From an uncultured Collinsella sp. (GTDB taxonomy: Bacteria; Actinomycetota; Coriobacteriia; Coriobacteriales; Coriobacteriaceae): a stretch of DNA of 20,096 bases. The position numbers were made by a program, and so were the translations under genes. Below are positions 15,358 to 20,096 of the stretch, piece after piece. The notes under the pieces were generated by a model. The model searched no databases, had not been told where the DNA came from, and was given only the letters and a program-made list of their open reading frames with translations. The stretch is from contig CALBBA010000302.1 of NCBI GenBank assembly GCA_937926755.1, forward strand, positions 1 through 20,096. Direction: 5' to 3'. Each line of letters begins with the position of its first letter. The first letter of the stretch is position 1.

Positions 15358-15502
15358 TTTGTCTCAATCTGTAACATCTAACGGTGGAAATTGGGTCCAC
15401 TTGTTACAGATTGAGACAAACGGAGCTGTCCCTCGGAATGATCTCGATCTGTAACATCTAACGGCTCGAAACGGGTCTTCCTGTTACAGATCGAGACGTT
15501 TG
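15358..15502. repeat. Paired-palindrome unit, copy 1
   Basis: Two hairpin-forming palindromes 80 bp apart. The first pairs GTCTCAATCTGTAAC (15361-15375) with GTTACAGATTGAGAC (15403-15417), and TTT/AAA extends it to 18 bp. The second pairs TCTCGATCTGTAAC (15442-15455) with GTTACAGATCGAGA (15483-15496). The same 142-bp arrangement recurs at 17769-17910 in the same orientation, with about 50 of 60 and 50 of 62 bases identical in the two halves (counted by eye). It fills the gap between the convergent rubredoxin and mntH genes. No ORF fits it. Confidence 0.85.
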
Positions 15503-15524
15503 CCTGGGTAGGTGCCCCGTCCCA

Positions 15525-16781
15525 TTACATCCCTGTCAACAACACGACATCTAGAATCGTCACGATGGCACCGATCCCTACAAGCAGCGCGTTGAGTGGG
15601 CGCGAGTTGGCGTATTTGCCCATGACGCGGGGTGAACTGGTGAGCCGTATGAGCACAAAGACCGTAATCGGCAGCTGAAGCGACAACAGTGCCTGACTCC
15701 AGATGAGACCTTCAAAAGGATTTGGGACGACCAGGCACGCCGTCACTGCGCCGACGAAACAGGCCGCCACCCCGATCGAGGAATGTCGGTCGTGGATATC
15801 GTATTCCTCGTCGAACATGCCCGCAGTGATGGTCCCCGCCGCCATGCCCGCTGTCACGCTGCTCGATAGTCCCGCGAACAGCAGCGCTACCGCAAAGATG
15901 GTCGAGCTCGCCGGGCCCAGAATGGGGGAGAGCGTGGCCGCTGCGACGGCGAGGTCGTCTACGACCATGCCGTGCGCAAAGAAGGTCGTTGCGGCCAGGA
16001 TGACCATTGCCGAGTTGATTGCCCAGCCCACGCCCATCGAAAAGAGCGTGTCAAAGAGCTCGTAGCGCAGACGTTCTTCGATAACCTGCTCGCCTTGGCC
16101 TTCGAAGTGCATGGATTGGATGACCTCGGAGTGCAGAAAAAGGTTGTGTGGCATAACGACCGCACCTAGGACACTCACGATAATCGCGGCAGAGCCAGTG
16201 GGCATACTGGGCGTGATCCAGCTTGCGGCGGCTTGCGGCCAGTCGACCTTGACTAGTGCAAGCTCGGCCAAAAACGAGAGTCCTACCACGCCTACGAAGG
16301 CGATGATCCAGCGTTCGGCATGCTTGTAGGAGTTCGTCATGAGCATCGCCATCGATACTGCCGCCACGATGACGCAGCCCGCGCGCACGGGCAGCCCAAA
16401 GAGCATTTGAAGGGCAATCGCGCCGCCCAGGACTTCGGCCATGGCGGTGGCGATGGTCGCGAGATAGGCGCTGCCGAGCACCGCGCGTCCCGCGATGCGG
16501 GGGAGAAAGCGGGTCGTGGCCTCGGCAAGGCAGGCGCCCGTGGCGATGCCCAAGTGCGCCGCGTTGTGCTGCAGCACGATGAGCATAATCGTGGACAGCG
16601 TGACGATCCACAGCAGCGCGTAGCCAAACTGCGAGCCCGCGGCCATATTGGAGGCCCAGTTGCCCGGGTCGATAAAGCCGACGGTCACGAGCAGCCCGGG
16701 GCCGATATGCCGCGCAATGTCTAGGCCTCCGTGACCACCGGTACGCCGGGAGCCAAAGCGTTGTTTGAGATGGTTGAGCAT
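15525..16781 (-). CDS. mntH: Nramp-family Mn2+/Fe2+ transporter
   Basis: A 418-residue inner-membrane protein with about eleven hydrophobic segments, fitting the proton-coupled divalent metal symporters (MntH). The metal site is visible: DPGN (38-41) in TM1 supplies Asp and Asn, and MPHNLFLHS (210-218) in TM6 supplies the Met that favours Mn2+ or Fe2+ over Mg2+ and Ca2+. GSQFGYALLW after TM1 is also conserved. The start at 16781 is preceded by AGGAG at 7 bases; an ATG 36 bases further upstream lacks such a site. It lies 75 bases downstream of gpmA on the same strand with no clear terminator between, so the two may be co-transcribed. No MntR, Fur or DtxR-type gene is nearby. Confidence 0.93.
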   Translation of the reverse strand: MLNHLKQRFGSRRTGGHGGLDIARHIGPGLLVTVGFIDPGNWASNMAAGSQFGYALLWIVTLSTIMLIVLQHNAAHLGIATGACLAEATTRFLPRIAGRAVLGSAYLATIATAMAEVLGGAIALQMLFGLPVRAGCVIVAAVSMAMLMTNSYKHAERWIIAFVGVVGLSFLAELALVKVDWPQAAASWITPSMPTGSAAIIVSVLGAVVMPHNLFLHSEVIQSMHFEGQGEQVIEERLRYELFDTLFSMGVGWAINSAMVILAATTFFAHGMVVDDLAVAAATLSPILGPASSTIFAVALLFAGLSSSVTAGMAAGTITAGMFDEEYDIHDRHSSIGVAACFVGAVTACLVVPNPFEGLIWSQALLSLQLPITVFVLIRLTSSPRVMGKYANSRPLNALLVGIGAIVTILDVVLLTGM

Positions 16782-16856
16782 GGTGCGCTCCTGTGTATGG
16801 GCGGCGTGACGTCGCATCTGGGTCGTGCGGCGCCACGCGTCGGATTTGGGTTGGGG

Positions 16857-17630
16857 CTACTTGTGCGCTTTGCCCTGATTGGCCACGGCGTCGATCTTGG
16901 CGGCGATGGTCGCCGGGTCGCCGATGTAGCGCTTGTCGAGGACATTGAAATCGGTATCGAAGGTGTAGACGAGCGGCACGCCGGTGGGGATGTTGACCTT
17001 GAGGATCTCCTCGGGCGTGAGGTGCTCGAGCTTCATGACGAGTGAGCGCAGGGAGTTGCCGTGTGCGGCGATGAGTACGCGCTTGCCGGCGAGCATCTGG
17101 GGGCGAATCTCGTCCTCAAAATAAGGCCAGGCGCGGGCTATCGTGTCCTTGAGGCACTCGGTATAGGGCAGCTGATCGGGCGCGACGTCGCGGTATTGCT
17201 CCTGGGTGTGGGGGTCGCGCGCGTCGTCCGGCTCGAGTGCCGGCGGGCAGACATCGAAGGAGCGGCGCCAGATGAGCACCTGTTCGTCGCCGTGCTCCGT
17301 GGCGGCATCGGCCTTGTTGAGACCCTGCAACGCACCGTAGTGGCGCTCGTTGAGCTTCCAGGATTTGATGACGGGCAGCCACTCGCGATCCATTTGGCCG
17401 AGCACGATGTTGAGGGTGTGGATCGCGCGCTTGAGGCGCGAAGTGTAGCAGACGTCAAAGTCGAAACCGGCTTCTTTGAGGGCGCGGCCGCCTGCCGCCG
17501 CCTCTTCGCGGCCCGTGTCGGTGAGTTCTACGTCGGTCCAGCCGGTGAACAGGTTGAGTTTGTTCCACTCGGATTCTCCGTGACGGATAAGGACAAGTTG
17601 CATTGTCTGTCGGTCTGCTCGGTGCGCCAT
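16857..17630 (-). CDS. gpmA: 2,3-bisphosphoglycerate-dependent phosphoglycerate mutase
   Basis: This glycolytic enzyme interconverts 3- and 2-phosphoglycerate through a phosphohistidine. The 257-residue protein shows LIRHGESEWN with His17 as the phosphorylated residue, Arg65 in TSRLKRAIHT, Glu97 in NERHYGALQG, and the second catalytic His190 in IAAHGNSLR. The start at 17630 is chosen because AAGGAGG lies 5-6 bases before it. The ATG nine codons later, which would give the usual MQLVLIRHG start, has no ribosome binding site, so the protein seems to carry a short extra N-terminus. It is the first gene of a minus-strand pair with mntH. Confidence 0.95.
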   Translation of the reverse strand: MAHRADRQTMQLVLIRHGESEWNKLNLFTGWTDVELTDTGREEAAAGGRALKEAGFDFDVCYTSRLKRAIHTLNIVLGQMDREWLPVIKSWKLNERHYGALQGLNKADAATEHGDEQVLIWRRSFDVCPPALEPDDARDPHTQEQYRDVAPDQLPYTECLKDTIARAWPYFEDEIRPQMLAGKRVLIAAHGNSLRSLVMKLEHLTPEEILKVNIPTGVPLVYTFDTDFNVLDKRYIGDPATIAAKIDAVANQGKAHK

Positions 17631-17682
17631 AGGGGCCTCCTTGATCTGGCACGGTGTGCGTGCCGTTTGCTTGACGCCGTAA

Positions 17683-17711
17683 AGGATACCCGTTTTAAGC
17701 TTGAAAGTTAA
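17683..17711 (-). promoter_or_regulatory. Candidate promoter of gpmA
   Basis: Read on the minus strand, TTAACT (17711-17706) and TATCCT (17688-17683) are separated by 17 bases and lie 53 bases before the gpmA start. Both boxes are only fair matches to consensus. Confidence 0.4.
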
Positions 17712-17767
17712 CCAAGACTAACAAAATTGTTGTATTTGAATGGGATGGTGAAAGGGGGCTGCCGAAA

Positions 17768-17910
17768 TGTCTCGATCTGTAACAACTAGGGATGGAAATT
17801 GGGCCTAGGTGTTACAGATCGAGACAAACCAAAACCGTCCCGCAGAAAATCTCAATCTGTAACATCTAGGCGCCAAAATCGGTTCCTCCTGTTACAGATT
17901 GAGATGTTTG
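17768..17910. repeat. Paired-palindrome unit, copy 2
   Basis: Same design as the unit at 15358-15502. Its first palindrome pairs GTCTCGATCTGTAAC (17769-17783) with GTTACAGATCGAGAC (17811-17825), extended inward by CTAGG/CCTAG with one mismatch. Its second pairs ATCTCAATCTGTAAC (17849-17863) with GTTACAGATTGAGAT (17891-17905). The two palindromes are again 80 bp apart and the unit ends in GTTTG. It lies between the divergent gpmA and gltB genes. The remaining bases of this gene-free stretch (17631-18088) hold the gpmA promoter candidate and a gltB operator candidate; I see nothing else in it. Confidence 0.85.
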
Positions 17911-17988
17911 AAGCGGTGAGCTTACAAGCCGAACTTGGGCGCCTTGTTGCCGCCCTTGAGGTCGGCGGTGCCCACTCGTAAGGTGTGC

Positions 17989-18020
17989 GTTACGCGATTG
18001 TTTCGAAACGGGTGGGAAAC
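17989..18020 (+). promoter_or_regulatory. Possible GlnR-like operator upstream of gltB
   Basis: GTTAC (17989-17993), then 6 bases, GTTTC (18000-18004), directly GAAAC (18005-18009), then 6 bases, GAAAC (18016-18020). Actinobacterial GlnR boxes are built from GTnAC and GAAAC half-sites with 6-base gaps, and gltB is a classic nitrogen-regulated gene. The order of half-sites is not the canonical one, so this is only a suggestion. It ends 68 bases before the gltB start. Confidence 0.25.
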
Positions 18021-18088
18021 ACAACGGGCCGGCGATGCTCCTAGTATGCCTATTCAACTGACTGTCTAATATCTAGGGGAGGATCGCG

Positions 18089-20096
18089 ATGCAGGCAGAT
18101 TCCGCTCAGCAGCAGGGCCTTTATCGCCCCGAATTCGACCACGATGCATGTGGCATCGGCGCGCTTGCCGATATCAACGGCGAGCGCCATCACCAGATCC
18201 TGGACGACGCACTGTCCATTCTGGTCAACTTGGAGCACCGCGGCGGCACCGGACTCGAGAAGAACACCGGCGACGGCGCCGGCATCCTGTTCCAGGTTCC
18301 GCATCACTTTTTCCGCAAAGAGGCTCAAAAGTGCGGCCAGATTCTGCCGGCAGAGGGCGACTATGGCGTGGCCATGCTGTTCTTCCCGCAGGACGAAAAG
18401 GGCGTAGAGGATGCCCGTCGCGTGTTTGAGGAGGGTTGCGCCGAGGCCGGCGTGCCGCTGCTCTTTTGGCGCGAGGTGCCGGTCGACCCGCACGACCTGG
18501 GCGAGACGGCCCGTGCCTGCATGCCCACTATCCTGCAGGCCTTCCTGGGCCGTCCGGACGACACGCCCGCCGGCGATGCCTTCGAGCGTCGCCTGTACGT
18601 GTGCCGCCGCACCATCGAAAAGAAGGCCGACGCCGAGTTTGCCCTGCGCGACAAGATCTTCTATGTGTGCTCCATGAGCTCGCGCACCATCGTGTACAAG
18701 GGCATGCTCGTGGCCACGCAGATGCGCCGCTTCTTCATCGACCTCAACGACGCCGCCGTCAAGACGGCCGTGGCGCTCGTTCACTCGCGCTACTCCACCA
18801 ACACCACGCCCAGCTGGGAGCGCGCGCACCCCAACCGCTTTATCATCCACAACGGTGAGATCAACACCCTCAAGGGCAACGTCAACTGGATTCGCGCCCG
18901 CGAACCCAACCTGTACAGCCCCGTGCTGCAGCACGATCTTGAGCGCGTGATGCCCATCATCAACCGCGAGGGTTCCGACTCGGCGATTTTGGACAACGTG
19001 CTCGAGTTTTTGGTTATGAACGGTCGCCCGCTTACGCGCGCTGCGTCCATGCTGCTGCCTGAGCCGTGGGACCACAACGACAGCCTGAGTGAGGAGCGCC
19101 GCGCCTACGACGCTTACCAGCCCATGCTCATGGAGCCGTGGGACGGCCCGGCGGCCATCGCCTTTACCGACGGTCGCACGCTGGGCGCCGCCCTCGACCG
19201 CAACGGCTTGCGTCCTGCCCGCTACTATGTGACGCGCGACGGTCGCTTTATGCTGGCGAGCGAGGTGGGCACCATCGAGGTGAGCCCCGAGAACATCCTG
19301 ACGAGCGGCTGTCTGGGACCGGGCCAGATGCTCGAGGTTGACTTTGCCCGCGGCCGCGTGATCTACAACGATGAGCTGCGCGCCCGCTATGCCAAGGAGA
19401 AGCCCTATCGCGACTGGATTGCCGAGGAGACGCTGACGGTCGACGCGCTCGATGAGCCCGCGGCGCCCGCGCCCGCCGAGGACGCCGCTGTGCCCACCGC
19501 CGTGCGCATGGCCAAGCTCGGCTACCACTGGGATGACATCGACGAGGTTGTGCGCCCCATGGCTCAGCAAGGTAAGGCGCCGCTCGCCTCGATGGGCATC
19601 GACGCGCCGCTGGCGTGCCTGTCCAAGAAGACGCGCTCGTTTTACGACTACTTCTACCAGCTGTTCGCCCAGGTCACAAACCCGCCGATCGACGCCCTGC
19701 GCGAGCACATGGTCACGTCGACCACGCTCTACCTGGGCAACCACGGCAACCTGCTCGAGGACTCCCGTGCGGCCTGCCAGCTCGTGCGCCTGGAGCGTCC
19801 GTTGCTGAGTGAGGATGAGTTCGACCGCATTTGCGCGATCGACCGTGTGGGCTTTAAGACCCGCCGTTTCCGTGCCGTGTACCGCCGCGACGCTGGCGAA
19901 GGCGCGCTGCAGGCTGCACTCAAACAGCTTGCCGAGGACGTCGAGGCCGCGGTCTGCGACGGCGTGAACATCGTGGTGCTGAGCGACCGCGCTGCCGCGG
20001 GCGAGGTGCCCGTGCCGTCGCTGCTCGCCGTGGGCTGCGTTCACAATCACCTGATTCGTGACGGAGTGCCCACTTTTACCGATATAGTGGAGGAGA
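18089..20096 (+). CDS. gltB: Glutamate synthase large subunit (5' part)
   Basis: The frame stays open from ATG 18089 to the window edge, giving 669 residues of a protein usually about 1500 long. It begins with the class-II glutamine amidotransferase domain: FDHDACGIGAL (16-26), where Cys21 should become the N-terminal catalytic cysteine after propeptide removal. LVNLEHRGGTGLEKNTGDGAGI, LVHSRYSTNTTPSWERAHPNR, HNGEINTLKGNVNW and ALDRNGLRPARYY are highly conserved GltB blocks. The central domain starts afterwards (KTRSFYDYFYQLFAQVTNPPID); the FMN and 3Fe-4S region lies beyond the edge. With GltD it would make glutamate from glutamine and 2-oxoglutarate. GGGGAGG at 18076-18082 supports the start. 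A long minus-strand ORF opposite it is a codon-bias shadow. Confidence 0.96.
   Translation, partial: MQADSAQQQGLYRPEFDHDACGIGALADINGERHHQILDDALSILVNLEHRGGTGLEKNTGDGAGILFQVPHHFFRKEAQKCGQILPAEGDYGVAMLFFPQDEKGVEDARRVFEEGCAEAGVPLLFWREVPVDPHDLGETARACMPTILQAFLGRPDDTPAGDAFERRLYVCRRTIEKKADAEFALRDKIFYVCSMSSRTIVYKGMLVATQMRRFFIDLNDAAVKTAVALVHSRYSTNTTPSWERAHPNRFIIHNGEINTLKGNVNWIRAREPNLYSPVLQHDLERVMPIINREGSDSAILDNVLEFLVMNGRPLTRAASMLLPEPWDHNDSLSEERRAYDAYQPMLMEPWDGPAAIAFTDGRTLGAALDRNGLRPARYYVTRDGRFMLASEVGTIEVSPENILTSGCLGPGQMLEVDFARGRVIYNDELRARYAKEKPYRDWIAEETLTVDALDEPAAPAPAEDAAVPTAVRMAKLGYHWDDIDEVVRPMAQQGKAPLASMGIDAPLACLSKKTRSFYDYFYQLFAQVTNPPIDALREHMVTSTTLYLGNHGNLLEDSRAACQLVRLERPLLSEDEFDRICAIDRVGFKTRRFRAVYRRDAGEGALQAALKQLAEDVEAAVCDGVNIVVLSDRAAAGEVPVPSLLAVGCVHNHLIRDGVPTFTDIVEE

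Noticed and set aside
15358..15502. CRISPR-like array
   Set aside because: Only two palindromes per unit, with related rather than unique intervening sequence, and no cas gene in the window.
15525..17630. A functional link between mntH and gpmA through manganese-dependent phosphoglycerate mutase
   Set aside because: The mutase is the 2,3-bisphosphoglycerate-dependent type, which needs no manganese; the Mn-dependent enzyme is the unrelated GpmI.
18050..20050. A 666-residue ORF on the minus strand
   Set aside because: It lies opposite gltB, whose plus-strand frame matches glutamate synthase throughout. The minus frame is kept open by G/C-rich codon bias and has repetitive Val/His/Ala/Gly content.

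Overview
The window looks like the chromosome of a high-GC, anaerobic, gut-type actinobacterium, most likely a Coriobacteriia member such as Collinsella. This assignment is an inference from gene content and codon use (G/C-rich third positions, split transketolase, a small rubredoxin, an Hrb-type flavin reductase, dPGM and an FtsE with a long Ala/Pro/Gln-rich N-terminus). No rRNA gene is present to confirm it.

Layout. 1-1029: end of a two-gene transketolase (N-terminal subunit cut by the window edge, complete C-terminal subunit). 1030-1556: a gene-free stretch holding a strong hairpin terminator, a 67-bp dispersed palindromic repeat and a very long (about 150 bp) palindromic element. 1557-3684: ftsE-ftsX, overlapping. 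3820-5955: rnr (RNase R). 6133-6738: a Hin/Pin-type serine recombinase with a 26-bp palindrome just downstream. 6984-11427: a MurNAc utilisation cluster (RpiR-type regulator, murQ, EIIBC PTS permease, mupG/DUF871). 11520-12362: an ArsC/Spx-like protein and, convergent to it, a small uncharacterised protein. 12629-12796: tRNA-Gln(CTG) and tRNA-Glu(CTC) behind one good promoter. 12894-14271: a TPR protein overlapping smpB. 14479-15215: an FMN flavin reductase-like protein and a rubredoxin. 15525-17630 (minus strand): gpmA then mntH. 18089-20096: the first two thirds of a kilobase pair-scale glutamate synthase gene (gltB), open at the right edge.

How genes work together. The mur cluster should import a MurNAc sugar or MurNAc-GlcNAc by phosphotransfer, split the phosphorylated disaccharide (MupG) and remove lactate (MurQ), under control of the RpiR-type regulator. 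The flavin reductase and rubredoxin look like the two halves of a high-molecular-weight rubredoxin. ftsE, ftsX and smpB are neighbours in mycobacteria; here about 10 kb of other genes, including a site-specific recombinase, lies between them.

The most unusual structure is in intergenic DNA. A 142-bp unit made of two palindromes 80 bp apart occurs twice in direct orientation, flanking the mntH-gpmA pair. Its four hairpins share arms that show matched (compensatory) base changes. A second palindromic family (67-68 bp) occurs after the transketolase and smpB genes with one arm identical between copies. A third, 26-bp palindrome beside the serine recombinase has the size and 2-bp asymmetric centre of an invertase crossover site.
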